Assembly (NCBI RefSeq): GCF_024181725.1
Contig: NZ_CP028908.1
Location: 2,542,001 to 2,606,000, forward strand
DNA length: 64,000 nucleotides
Direction of reading: 5' to 3'
Source: Bradyrhizobium sp. WD16
GTDB lineage: Bacteria; Pseudomonadota; Alphaproteobacteria; Rhizobiales; Xanthobacteraceae
Made by a program: the position numbers and the translations under genes. Within the stretch, counting starts at the first letter, position 1, and each line of letters opens with the position of its first letter. Below, one piece after another: positions 26,844-35,385 of this stretch. The notes beneath the pieces are model-generated. The model did no database searches and was not told where the DNA came from. It worked only from the letters and a program-made list of their open reading frames with translations.

Positions 26844-26963
26844 CGCATCTCATATGATGAGCGCGGTGCCGCCCAACCGCGCTTTGCGCCCCTGTACCGA
26901 TCCCCGGCGCGGAATGAATTCTTTGTAGCTCGCCATTAAGTTGCATTTGTGCGCGCCAAGACC

Positions 26964-26977
26964 TTGATTCAAATCAA
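26964..26977. promoter_or_regulatory. FNR-like box in the island
   Basis: TTGATTCAAATCAA fits the FNR consensus TTGAT-N4-ATCAA exactly. It lies between the nucleosidase-like operon (start 26843, leftward) and the truncated rightward ORF starting at 27042. The spacing fits activation of the rightward ORF best (predicted start near 27012). Confidence 0.45.
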
Positions 26978-27041
26978 ACCGGTTCTTGCAGGCCTTTGAG
27001 GTGCAACCCATCCGGTGTTCGCACACCAATAGGTTTGGGGA

Positions 27042-27294
27042 GTGTTCGAGGCGGAGCGGCCGAAGCCTGTTCCTGCTGCTAGCCGGCTCGACGGCTCCAT
27101 CTGGTGTTGGCTTCCAGACACCTACAATGGGCGACGAGCCTTGGCGAAGGCGATTGGTGTATGGCCAGAATCGAACGGGGCGCAGCGATCGATCGTTCGA
27201 AACTGGCGGTCAGCCTCAGCCTACCCCAGCTTCCGGACAGAGTTGAAATCAATCGCGAAAACAACCCACCTTATAGGATCAATAACTTCCGGCA
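27042..27294 (+). pseudogene. Uncharacterised ORF truncated by IS256
   Basis: The frame starts at GTG 27042 just after an in-frame TAG. It encodes about 84 residues with native-looking composition (SIWCWLPDTYNG, RRALAKAIGVWPESNGAQRS, SIVRNWRSASAYPSFRTELK) before running into the left inverted repeat of the IS256-family element. I do not recognise the family. The remaining 3' part is not found next to the other end of the element. Confidence 0.4.
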
Positions 27295-28590
27295 GGTCAC
27301 CGCCGCTTTCCGGCGGGTCGGAAGGCATCAGCCTGCCACGGCGGGCAAGCCGACGACGGGATTATCGCTCAAGGGCGCGATGGTTTCCAGTGTCATGTAG
27401 CGGGCGCGCTGGACCGTCCATTCATCGTTCCGCTCGAGCAGGATCGCGCCGACTAGGCGAACGATGGCGTCTTCGTTGGGGAAGATGCCGACGACCTCGG
27501 TCCGCCGCTTGATCTCGCCGTTGAGGCGTTCGATCGGGTTGGTCGAGTGCAGCTTGGCGTGGTGAGGAGCCGGGAAGCTCATGTAGGCCAGCACATTGGT
27601 CTCGGCCTCGTCGAGGAAGCCTGCAAGCTTGGGCAACTTGGGGCGGAGCTGGTCGGCTACCTTCCGCCACTGCGCTCGTGCAGCCTCGGCATCGTCCTGG
27701 GCAAACGCGGTGGCGATGAAGGCGGAGACGACGCGGCGGCCGCTCTTGCCGGCGTGCGCCAGGACGTTGCGCATGAAGTGCACCCGGCAGCGCTGCCAGG
27801 AGGCGTTGAGCACTTTGGCGACGGTCGCCTTGATGCCCTCGTGGGCATCCGAGATTACCAGCTTGACGCCGCGAAGCCCGCGGCGAGCGAGCTTGCGCAG
27901 GAACGCGGTCCAGAACGTCTCGGCCTCCGAGGGACCGATGTCCATGCCGAGCACTTCACGCCGGCCGTCGCTGTTGACGCCGACCGCGATGATCACCGCG
28001 ACCGAGACGATCCGGCCATTCTGGCGCACCTTCACGTAGGTGGCGTCGATCCACAGATACGGCCAGTCGCCCTCGATCGGGCGGCCGAGGAACGCCTTCA
28101 CCTTGTCGTCGATCTCGCCACACAGCCGGCTCACCTGGCTCTTGGAGATGCCGGTCATGCCCATCGCCTGCACCAGATCGTCCACCGAACGGGTCGAGAC
28201 GCCCTGCACGTAGGCCTCCTGCACCACGGCGGTGAGCGCCTTCTCGGCCATGCGGCGCGGCTCGAGGAAGCCAGGGAAGTAGGAGCCCTTGCGTAGCTTG
28301 GGGATGCGCAATTCGACCGCGCCGGCGCGGGTCTCCCAGGTGCGGTCACGGTAGCCGTTGCGCTGGGCAAGGCGCTCGGCGTTCTTCTCGCCGTAGGCCG
28401 CTCCGGTCAGCCCGGCGACCTCCAGCTCCATCAATCGCTGGGCGGCAAAGCCGATCATCTCGCGCAGCAGGTCGGCATCGGGGGCCTTCTCCACGAGCGC
28501 GCGAAGGTTCATCATCTCGTCGGTCATCGGTGGTTCCTCGAATCAGGTTGGTGTCAGCAACCCGACCCTACCGGCGAATCGCCGGTGACC
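27295..28590 (-). mobile_element. IS256-family insertion sequence, complete
   Basis: Terminal inverted repeats begin GGTCACCG and extend about 27 bases on each side: 27295-27321 on the left, and the reverse complement of 28562-28590 on the right, both containing GGGTCGG internally. They flank one intact transposase gene. The 8 bases outside each end (TTCCGGCA and ACCGCAAG) do not match, so no target duplication is visible. Flanking DNA was probably rearranged after insertion. Confidence 0.8.
27328..28527 (-). CDS. IS256-family transposase (mutator type)
   Basis: Full-length 399 aa DDE transposase. Catalytic landmarks are WIDATYVKV (first Asp), [11 protein letters not shown] (second Asp) and [15 protein letters not shown] (Glu), with the family C/H-rich segment [13 protein letters not shown] between the second and third. 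No frameshift or stop is present, so it may be active. Confidence 0.93.
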   Translation of the reverse strand: MTDEMMNLRALVEKAPDADLLREMIGFAAQRLMELEVAGLTGAAYGEKNAERLAQRNGYRDRTWETRAGAVELRIPKLRKGSYFPGFLEPRRMAEKALTAVVQEAYVQGVSTRSVDDLVQAMGMTGISKSQVSRLCGEIDDKVKAFLGRPIEGDWPYLWIDATYVKVRQNGRIVSVAVIIAVGVNSDGRREVLGMDIGPSEAETFWTAFLRKLARRGLRGVKLVISDAHEGIKATVAKVLNASWQRCRVHFMRNVLAHAGKSGRRVVSAFIATAFAQDDAEAARAQWRKVADQLRPKLPKLAGFLDEAETNVLAYMSFPAPHHAKLHSTNPIERLNGEIKRRTEVVGIFPNEDAIVRLVGAILLERNDEWTVQRARYMTLETIAPLSDNPVVGLPAVAG

Positions 28591-28593
28591 ACC

Positions 28594-28650
28594 GCAAGGC
28601 CGTCCGCCCGCTACGGCGCTATTTGAGGGCGCGCAGGCGGACGGCTTTGC
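28594..28650. repeat. 15-base inverted repeat just outside IS256
   Basis: GCAAGGCCGTCCGCC (28594-28608) and GGCGGACGGCTTTGC (28636-28650) pair with one mismatch around a 27-base loop. It lies 3 bases from the IS256 end and overlaps the tRNA-like fragment that follows. Confidence 0.6.
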
Positions 28651-28678
28651 TCTACCGAGCTACACCACCACCGGGGAC
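28644..28678 (-). other. tRNA 5'-half-like fragment
   Basis: On the minus strand, GGTGTAGCTCGGTAGAGC matches the D-arm and its flanks in a typical tRNA, preceded by an acceptor-like GTCCCCGG. The anticodon and T-arm portions do not follow: the sequence runs into the inverted repeat and IS256. It could be a broken tRNA or a tRNA-derived attachment-site scar. Confidence 0.35.
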
Positions 28679-28731
28679 ACGACCGTTCGGATCCGATTCG
28701 AGTTCAGCTGCAATGCCAGAAACTATCCCGG

Positions 28732-29052
28732 TCAATTCCGCGTGATTCGCCGCATGGCGATTGCCCGCGGGCTGATGCCGGACGCGAAGTCGCGAAATAT
28801 GCGCCGGATACCGTCGGTCTGAGCGGGGTCGATCTCCCGGTCGCCTCGGAAACGATCGCCTCGTTCATCCAGCTTCTTGATGACGCAGTAGCCGTAAGAC
28901 AGCCGCCGCCGGACTTGCCGCCTCCACCCTGCCGCGCAGACCTCGATGCGTCTTCGCAGCCAGATCCTTCAGGAAGAGAGTATTCATCGTCCCCTTCAGG
29001 CCGACGTGCAACTCGGTGATCTCGTCGAAATCTCTGGCTTTGAAATCTCCGC
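28732..29052 (-). pseudogene. Large serine recombinase remnant
   Basis: Minus-strand text reads ELHVGLKGTMNTLFLKDLAAKTHRGLRGRVEA. After two single-base deletions it continues with GGGLSYGYCVIKKL and PAQTDGIRRIFRDFASGISPRAIAM, then stops at 28732. This is the characteristic segment linking the catalytic and recombinase domains of large serine recombinases. The N-terminal catalytic part and the C-terminus are missing. It is a second, older integration module inside the island. Confidence 0.7.
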
Positions 29053-29629
29053 TGGTTACATCTCGTGCGAACGGGGCTTCGTGGCGAAGTTCAAGGATCG
29101 GCCGCAATGCTCGCCGAGCTTCGTCTCGTTCCTGATCGCAAATTTCACGGTCGAAGACTTCTTCGGTCGCATCGATGCCGGCGAGACGGTCGACGCGATC
29201 GCGGAATCGAAGGGATATCTGCGCGCGCGCGTCTGAAGGCAGTCGGCCGGCGCCGACCTACCGAACACGCCGGCGCGGCCCGACGAGGATCGTCGTTCGC
29301 GGGCGTCGTCGCGACGGTCGCATTGTGACGTCATGTGGCCGCCTTCGCAAAATCGAGCTTTCGGTGCGCGAGCCGGTCAGACCCCGACATACGAGTTCGT
29401 TCGATCGGCGTTCACGGTCGGACATCATAGCGCCGCGCTTTACAGCCGCCAGCCCGTCGGACTAACTTGGAGTTGCATTGCGCTTGACCTCTGCTGGTAT
29501 GATACGCTCCCGCAACTCAATTGGTCTGTCGCTATGCTCCAGTCGTTGGGTTAAGCAAGTTCTAGTTCTCAATCGGACGTCGGAGAACCAATTGTTCTTG
29601 TTCCGCCACCTCGCTGCAAGCAAGACGCC
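29053..29629. other. Intergenic stretch without a supported gene
   Basis: Open frames here are short and lack family similarity. The plus-strand frame 28946-29236 ends with ANFTVEDFFGRIDAGETVDAI, weakly reminiscent of a DUF433-type antitoxin, but half of it overlaps the recombinase remnant. I see no convincing promoter or RNA gene. Confidence 0.4.
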
Positions 29630-29725
29630 ATGATCGAGGATATTGTCCAAGACGACGGGCTTGGGACTTTCGCCGGGTATAGACGCCTGGTCGGAGACTT
29701 GCTGGAGGCGACGGCCATCTCATGA
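29630..29725 (+). CDS. Short ORF leading the small-protein cluster
   Basis: The 31-residue frame (MIEDIVQDDGLGTFAGYRR to TAIS) overlaps the next start by ATGA, which suggests translational coupling. The frame is open upstream to a TAA near 29555 but has no other ATG. It may be the tail of a longer broken gene. The function is unknown. Confidence 0.35.
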   Translation: MIEDIVQDDGLGTFAGYRRLVGDLLEATAIS

Positions 29726-29967
29726 AGGGACGAAGCGGAATCAAAAAGGCTGATGCGGAAAAAGCTATCCGCGCTCTGGTCACGCAATGGGTGAACGAAA
29801 CCGGTTTCGATCATCGTACGGGTGAAATGCCGAGCTTCTCGGCGTTCAAATCGTGGCTCCGCGCGAACAGATATGACGGCTATCTGAACTTCCGGTCTGC
29901 GATGGGTCCGGACGCAGACGCCGAATTTTGGTTTGACCAAGAACTCAAGCAGACATGGAGAAATTGA
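29722..29967 (+). CDS. Small uncharacterised protein (81 aa)
   Basis: Basic N-terminus (MKGRSGIKKADAEKAIR), then VTQWVNETGF, PSFSAFKSWLRANRYDGYLNFRS and an acidic/aromatic tail AEFWFDQELKQTW. No domain is recognised. It is coupled to the preceding short ORF (ATGA) and lies 1 base before the next start (29969), so three to four genes form a tight operon. Confidence 0.55.
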   Translation: MKGRSGIKKADAEKAIRALVTQWVNETGFDHRTGEMPSFSAFKSWLRANRYDGYLNFRSAMGPDADAEFWFDQELKQTWRN

Positions 29968-29968
29968 G

Positions 29969-30553
29969 ATGACGGGTCTTTTTGCGGAAGATCCCTGTAC
30001 TGTCGTGGCGCCAGACGGCAGTCTGAGAGTTACGCGAAAGGCCCTTTTTGCCGGCCGTGATCTGATCGTTGTCGCCGCCACCCCGGATGCCATGATCTTG
30101 CCCGGTGACGAAATCCGTCGCGAATTGCCGAACGGTACCGAAGAAGTTTTCGAGGTGATCGATCCTGTCTTTTACAAGACCGGTTTGACCGGGAAGGGTC
30201 CGCACTATCAGGTCAAGGTGAGACGGAAGGGCGCGTACGCGGCCCACACCGGCGGGAACTACACGATTCATGTCAGCGGCTCGAACCCTAGGGTAAACAT
30301 TCATTCTCAGGATCATTCGGTAAACGTTGCGGCGGACTCGGTGTTCGGCGATGTCGCCTCCGCGCTGAAGGACGGGGTCGGTGATCCTCGAAAGCTGGAA
30401 GAGATCCTGGCGTCGGTCGAGTCCATGAAGCGGGAGCGTGGCGGAGCCGGATACATCAAAGCGTACCAGCATTTCGTTTCGGTCTGCGCCGATCATATAG
30501 GCCTAGTGACTCCGTTCCTGCCCGCTCTCACTAGCATGTTAGGCGGAGGCTAA
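29969..30553 (+). CDS. Uncharacterised island protein with NIHSQDHSVNV motif
   Basis: The 194 aa product appears to have an N-terminal beta-rich domain with RRELPNGTEEVFEVIDPVFY, close to phage head-tail or baseplate small proteins in style (inference only). A Gly/Asn-rich hinge YTIHVSGSNPRVNIHSQDHSVNV follows, then a helical C-terminus ending KAYQHFVSVCADHIGLVTPFLPALTSML. From memory, the hinge plus the final helical block recurs in many unannotated bacterial proteins. I cannot assign a function. ATG 29969 is chosen because it follows the previous stop directly. Confidence 0.55.
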   Translation: MTGLFAEDPCTVVAPDGSLRVTRKALFAGRDLIVVAATPDAMILPGDEIRRELPNGTEEVFEVIDPVFYKTGLTGKGPHYQVKVRRKGAYAAHTGGNYTIHVSGSNPRVNIHSQDHSVNVAADSVFGDVASALKDGVGDPRKLEEILASVESMKRERGGAGYIKAYQHFVSVCADHIGLVTPFLPALTSMLGGG

Positions 30554-30555
30554 CC

Positions 30556-30939
30556 GTGGACCTCAAGACGTTCGTATCGCAAAGCCTCACTCAGATTCTC
30601 GATGGAATTCGGGACGCGCAGAAGCGGCCTGGCGGAGAGAACGTGGCAGCCGAGGGATATATCGGCAGCGAAGGAAATCTCATGTCGGGCGGCACGAGTG
30701 GATTTTTCACCCGTGTCGACTTCGACGTCCTGGTTCTCGCCGAGACGAAGGATGGCAAGCCCAGCGTAACGGTCGGTGATACCCACATCGTCGAGAATGC
30801 CTCGAGCACCGATCAAAAGGCCAGCCGGGTCAGGTTTGCCGTCCACGTGCGTCTCCCCCAAGGAGGTGATGCGATAAATCGGTCAACTGGCATATACAGA
30901 GCCGAAGCCGAGTACGACCCCTACAACGACGAGGTCTGA
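30556..30939 (+). CDS. Uncharacterised protein, DLKxFVSQSLTQI family
   Basis: The 127 aa product opens with an amphipathic helix (LKTFVSQSLTQILDGIRDAQ). A Gly-rich stretch follows, then a beta-strand region (VDFDVLVLAETKDG, RVRFAVHVRLP). This layout is widespread among short proteins of unknown role. The start (GTG) lies 2 bases after the preceding stop. It is the last gene of the cluster and is followed by a hairpin. Confidence 0.55.
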   Translation: MDLKTFVSQSLTQILDGIRDAQKRPGGENVAAEGYIGSEGNLMSGGTSGFFTRVDFDVLVLAETKDGKPSVTVGDTHIVENASSTDQKASRVRFAVHVRLPQGGDAINRSTGIYRAEAEYDPYNDEV

Positions 30940-30954
30940 ACCGGCGGAGGCCTA

Positions 30955-31004
30955 TCGTCCTGAGACGTGCGGCCAAGTCTCAAGACGACAGGACGACCGC
31001 ACGT
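30955..31004 (+). terminator. Nested inverted repeats after the small-protein cluster
   Basis: TCGTCCTGAGAC (30955-30966) pairs with GTCTCAAGACGA (30977-30988) with one mismatch. An outer CGTGCGG/CCGCACG pair also exists. There is no T-run, so this is a transcript-end or regulatory hairpin rather than a textbook terminator. Confidence 0.4.
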
Positions 31005-31715
31005 GCTTCTCGATGCATGTCGACAGAATGGCCGCATGGCGAAACGTCGAATAACGGGCGGACGTCGTTTGACGGGCGCGGATTCTGTCATTAGGCCAAG
31101 GTGAAAAATCGAGTTGAGAAAATGGGCATTCGTGGAGCGAACTCTCCCGCAGTCGGGGCGTCAAGATACGTCAAATTCAGCTGGGCTGGGGCATCCCACG
31201 TTCCCGCTGTAGGCCAGCTGGATTATGTGCCAAAGAGCGGAGCGTTCCGAATGTATCGGGAAGGCACCTTCAGCAAGGAGCACACGATTGCTTTCCCCGC
31301 GCAGAAGAAAAAAGTGCGCCTGAAACCTCTCGGATGCTGCGCCTATTGCGGTCGCAGCCAAGATGAACATGGGAAGCCGCTCGTACTTACTAGCGAGCAC
31401 ATCATTGCCGAAGCGCTCGGCTGCGGCATCGAAGTTCCAGAAGCCAGCTGCTCGGATTGTCAACGCGTGACGTCCGAGTTCGAGAGCTCGGTCACGGAGG
31501 AGATGTTCGCCCCTGTGCGGCGGAGTTTCTCTCTTAAGGGTAAGAGCGGCATTCTGCAGAAGCAGAATTTTCCTTTGGATGTCGGGACGACGGTTACGAA
31601 CTTGGTGATGCTCGCCGAACAGCATCACCCGACGCTCTTGACCTTACCCCAACTCTATCCGGCGGCCCGATATAGCGTCCGGCCAATGTACACAAATGGA
31701 CTTTTCAACATTCTA

Positions 31716-32961
31716 GTCGCTCGCTTCAAATAATTTGAAAGGATGGAGAATTTGTGATTCGATTCGATCGTCTCGACGCGAGCGCCGGAGAGGATCATGG
31801 CTGCGACGGAAATTTCGGTAAAGAAGTATGTTGTGCGGCTGAGCGGCGAGGAACGCGAACAGCTTGAAACGCTGATACGGAAGGGCAAGAGCGCAGCTCA
31901 AAAGCTGCTGAAGGCGCGAATATTGTTGAAGGCCGATGTCTCGGAAGCCGGCGAAGGTTGGAGTGACAGCCGGATCATTAAGGCGTTCGATACAAGCGTT
32001 TCCATGGTTTACCGAGTGCGGAAGCAACTGGTGGAAGAAGGCTTCGAGGCGGTATTGAGCCGTAAGCAGCGCGCAACACCGGGGGTTGCGCGGATTTTTG
32101 ACGGTGAGAAGGAAGCCAAACTGATTGCCCTGGCTTGTTCCGAACCTCCCAAGGGACGCGCACGCTGGACCCTGCGGCTACTGGAGCAAAAAGTCGTAGA
32201 ACTCCATATTGTTGATCGTGCCAGCGACTCGACGATCGGGCGGGCACTAAAAAAAACACTCTCCAGCCCCATCGCCGACAGTGCTGGGTCATCCCGCCGA
32301 AAGCCAATAGTGCGTTCGTAGCCGCCATGGAGGACGTGCTGGCCGTCTACACCCGGCCACGCGATCCCGACTACCCGCTGGTTTGCCTGGACGAGAGCTC
32401 AAAGCAACTCCTCGCCGAGACGCGCATGCCGATTCCGATGAAGCGTGGGCGCCCGGCTCGTTGCGATTACGAGTACAAACGCAACGGCACCGCCAATCTC
32501 TTCATGATGTTTGCTCCGCTCGAAGGCTGGCGCCATGTCAAAGTCACCGATCGCCATACCGCCGTGGATTATGCTCACGTCCTGAAGGACTTGGCCGATG
32601 TCCACTTCGCCGGCGCCAAGACCATCGTTCTGATCCAGGACAATCTCAACATCCACAGCAAGGCGTCACTCTATGAAGCCTTTCCGGCCCCTGAGGCCAG
32701 GCGGCTGGTCGAGCGCTTTGAATGGCATTACACACCAAAGCACGGCAGTTGGCTTGATCTCGCCGAGTCCGAACTCGGCGTCCTATCGTCCCAATGCCTC
32801 GATCGACGGATTCCCGACAAACAGACCCTCGCCGAGGAAATCGCCGCCTGGGAGAAAGACCGCAATGCCAACCACACCAAGGCAAACTGGCACTTCACAA
32901 CTCCCGATGCTCGCATCAAACTCAAGCACCTTTACCCTTCAATCTGAATGAATCGGGCGAC
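31716..32961 (+). mobile_element. IS630-family insertion sequence, complete, with TA target duplication
   Basis: The ends are GTCGCTCGCTTCA on the left and, reverse-complemented, GTCGCCCGATTCA on the right. TTGAAAGG and TTGAAGGG lie further in. The element is flanked by TA on both sides (31714-31715, 32962-32963) within a CTAG target. IS630 elements are known to prefer TA in CTAG. Removing the element restores the host reading frame exactly, which confirms both ends. Confidence 0.92.
31797..32947 (+). CDS. IS630-family transposase in two frames (-1 programmed frameshift)
   Basis: The first frame (31797-32321) has the helix-turn-helix region (SDSRIIKAFDTSVSMVYRVRKQL). Near codon 150 it meets a run of eight A (32249-32256). 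A -1 shift there continues as NTLQPHRRQCW into the second frame, which carries the DDE residues: LVCLDESSKQ, IVLIQDNLNIHSKA and LDLAESELGVLS. A-rich slippery sites of this kind are usual for the family. All catalytic residues are present, so the element may be functional. Confidence 0.85.
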
Positions 32962-33426
32962 TAGCTTACAACGTCAATTGCCGAAAGAACGATCTCGACA
33001 AATATGGCATCGACGTATTCGCGACCCAGACAATCGACACGGCCCGCTTGTGTCAGATGGTGGCGAAAATTGCCCACGTCGCCTGCCTGAGCGTTCATGG
33101 ATATGGTTCGTTCAAGCCGCTTGTAGCTGGTTTTGTTCGCGGTCCACTGCCTCCCAAGACACCGTCGACAAAGCATTACAATTTTGTCGGTCGAATATGG
33201 CAGCCATCCGATGGAACAAGTCCTAACCTTCACGAGGTCGACGTCGGGAAGATAAGCTGGGCCGGAGAAACCCTCATTGGCGCACGGGTCAGGCTGTTCG
33301 CTTCGTACGGAATGCCAAGCTACCATGTCGCGGTCGGCATATAGCCGGATCTACGACGTTTTGGCGGACTAGCATTCGCAGGGGTCTATGGGCTCGGCGG
33401 ATCCGGCATCTTCGATGATGCCCTTC

Positions 33427-34698
33427 TTGACCTTGCCCCCGGGGCTTAATCCAGTTTTGAGTTCGTTCTGGCCCAAACGAGGACCAGAGCATGAAGCGCA
33501 GCCGTTTTTCTGAAGAGCAGATCATCGGGATCTTGAAGGAGCACGAGGCCGGCGTGCCGGTCGCCGATCTATGCCGCAAGCATGGCGTCAGTGATGCCAG
33601 CATCTACAAGTGGAAGGCGAAGTTCGGCGGGATGGAGGTATCGGAGGCCAAGCGGCTGAAGACGCTGGAGGACGAGAACGCCCGGCTGAAGCGGCTCCTG
33701 CGGACGTCATGCTGGATAATGTGGCGCTCAAGGATCTCCTGGGAAAGAAGTGGTGACGCCCGCGCGGACGCGGAAAGCTGTCGCCCACCTCGTGGACGCC
33801 TACGGGATGAGCGAACGGCGGGCGTGTAAAAGCCATCGGCTGCTGCCGCATGACCGTGAGATACTAGGCGACCGGGGCGGACCACGCCGCCTTGCGCCAA
33901 CGCATGAGGGCGATCGCCCAGGAGCGCCGCCGGTTCGGCTATCGGCGGCTGCATGTTCTGCTCAAGCGGGAGGGCATGTGATCAACCACAAGAAGCTGGT
34001 CCGGCTCTACCGGGAAGAGAAGCTGGCGGTGCGTCGCCGTGGCGGCCGCAAGCGGGCGATCGGGACCCGGGCGCCGATGATGGTGCCGATGGCTCCCAAC
34101 CATCGGTGGTCGCTCGACTTCGTGTCCGATCAGCTCACCGACGGCCGCCGCTTCCGAATCCTGACAGTGGTCGACGACTGCACCCGCGAATGCCTGGCGC
34201 TGGTGGCCGAAACCTCGCTCTCGGGTGTCCGGGTGGCCCCGCAATTGGATCGGCTGATGCTCGAGCGCGGTAGACCCAGGATGATCGTCAGCGACAACGG
34301 CACCGAACTGACCAGCAACGCCATCCTGACACGGGCTGATCAGAGCGGGGTCGCCTGGCACTACATCGCTCCGGGCCAGCCGATCCAGAACGGCTCCATC
34401 GAGAGCTTCAACGGCCAGCTCCGGGATGAACTGCTCAACGAGACGCAGTTCACCTCGCTGGCCCAGGCCCGGGTCGCTCTCGGCTGCTGGCGCGCCGACT
34501 ACAACCGCATACGGCCCCGCTCGCAACTCGGATGGAAGACCCCGTACGAGTTCGCCTCGACCCGTGATCCGCGTCGGGATCCGGCGCTGCGCTATGCCGA
34601 AGGCTCCGCGCCAACTCCCGCCGCTCGCACCGCCCAACAGGGCAATCTCAACAGCTGGAACGAACTCAGGACTGGATAAAAGTTGGGGGCAAGGTCAA
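33427..34698 (+). mobile_element. IS3-family insertion sequence, decayed
   Basis: Inverted repeats TTGACCTTGCCCCC are found at 33427-33440 and, inverted, at 34685-34698. They extend further as CTTAATCCAGT / TTTATCCAGTC and GAGTTCGTTC. No target duplication is seen (TTC versus CGC). It cuts the integrase remnant that starts at tRNA-Leu, and its other side lies next to the HNH pseudogene. Confidence 0.85.
33491..34679 (+). pseudogene. IS3-family transposase orfAB with frameshifts
   Basis: OrfA starts MKRSRFSEEQIIGILKEHEA and keeps its helix-turn-helix (ADLCRKHGVSDASIYKWKA). It loses one base near 33700, so the expected ending [17 protein letters not shown] is read in another frame. OrfB has an extra A near 33826, a stop in the original frame (TAC TAG), and a compensating loss near 33968. 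The D, D and E residues ([32 protein letters not shown]) remain. The element is unlikely to make its normal fusion transposase. Confidence 0.82.
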
Positions 34699-34894
34699 CG
34701 CGCGTCCACCAGCGAGACGATCGGATAGGGGCCGATGGCGAGCAGCTTCTGCTTGCCGTCGTAGCGATAGCGAAGCGCCATAGCTTCGATCCGGTCGTGG
34801 TGATGAGCATGAACAGCCCGCCATCAACGGAGCGTTTGTAGTCCATTTCGGCAGGCTTCAGGTGCCGGAAATAGGTGTCGGTCATGGTCGGCAT
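34699..34894 (-). pseudogene. P4-type tyrosine integrase, N-terminal remnant
   Basis: The minus-strand start MPTMTDTYFRHLKPAEM, followed by GGLFMLITTTGSKLWRF, is the DUF4102 N-terminal domain of P4-like integrases. One base is lost after WR, and the true continuation (YRYDGKQKLLAIGPYPIVSLVDAR) lies in the next frame. The gene is then cut by the IS3-family element, so the catalytic domain is gone. Its 5' end faces tRNA-Leu, the standard arrangement for tRNA-borne islands. The stretch 34895-35071 has no other gene. Confidence 0.8.
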
Positions 34895-35071
34895 AGGTTC
34901 GATTCCACCCCAAAGTCGCGATACCAGCACCCCAGCAAGCTACCGGCGAGGATACCAACTGACGGGGCGGATACCAGCAAATCGGGACGTACAGCCGCGG
35001 CGCACAATCGGCGGCTTTGCCTTGATTTTAAGGGAGAAACGGACGTCGGCGAATAAAGGCGAACGCTTGAA

Positions 35072-35156
35072 TGGTGCCCCTGGCCGGAATCGAACCAGCA
35101 CTCCTTGCGGAACTCGATTTTGAGTCGAGCGCGTCTACCAGTTCCGCCACAGGGGC
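35072..35156 (-). tRNA. tRNA-Leu (anticodon CAA)
   Basis: The 85-base gene has an encoded CCA. The acceptor stem is GCCCCTG/CAGGGGC. The anticodon stem CTCGA/TCGAG has loop CTCAAAA, giving anticodon CAA for UUG codons. A short variable arm and T-arm with GGTTCGATTCC follow. The 3' end is the junction with the genomic island. Confidence 0.95.
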
Positions 35157-35385
35157 CCCCGCTGCCCCAGGCCGCTGGCGCGGCCGGGTGCGAAGCGGCC
35201 GGGACTATAGCGGCCCGCCGGGACGGGTCAACTGCAGCGGTGGCAATTGCCCGGGATGACCGGTGGCCATGACCGCGCCCATGCGCCCTTGAGGGAAAGC
35301 CCCGCCCACCGCTTCGTGAAGGCGCTGCGTCTCGACAGGCCGTCTTCGGCGGGGTAGGGACGCCGGCAGTCTCGAGGACCTTGCC

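Larger units (their letters stand above)
31101..33344 (+). pseudogene. HNH-type zinc-finger nuclease-like gene split by IS630
   Basis: The 5' part (31101-31715) and 3' part (32964-33344) join in frame once the IS630 element and one TA are removed. This gives a 331 aa protein that ends at TAG 33344. The N-terminal half contains CAYCG, LTSEHIIAEALG and CSDCQRV, the C-x2-C ... H ... C-x2-C layout of HNH_5-type proteins. The C-terminal half (YGIDVFATQTIDTARLCQM, CLSVHGYGSFKPLVAG, NFVGRIW) is uncharacterised. The insertion is inside codon-aligned CTA-G, so the gene is now truncated after residue 205 plus a few IS-encoded residues. Confidence 0.75.
20705..35071. mobile_element. Decayed genomic island inserted at tRNA-Leu(CAA)
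   Basis: The right end abuts the 3' end of tRNA-Leu, where a truncated P4-type integrase gene begins. At the left end, 20705-20730 reads on the minus strand as GTTCGATCCCTGCC then AGGGCACCA, resembling the tRNA-Leu 3' end (GTTCGATTCCGGCC then AGGGGCACCA). It may be the far attachment site, although it is not identical. Inside are three IS elements, two recombinase remnants and genes with no core-genome role. The text is visibly richer in A+T than its surroundings. The left boundary is less certain than the right one. Confidence 0.6.

Noticed and set aside
27042-27512. 156-codon plus-strand ORF as a complete gene
   Set aside because: Only the first about 84 codons are native. The rest reads through the IS256 inverted repeat and antisense of its transposase.
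28946-29236. Plus-strand ORF with weak resemblance to DUF433 antitoxins
   Set aside because: Its first part is antisense to the serine-recombinase remnant and the resemblance covers only about 25 residues.
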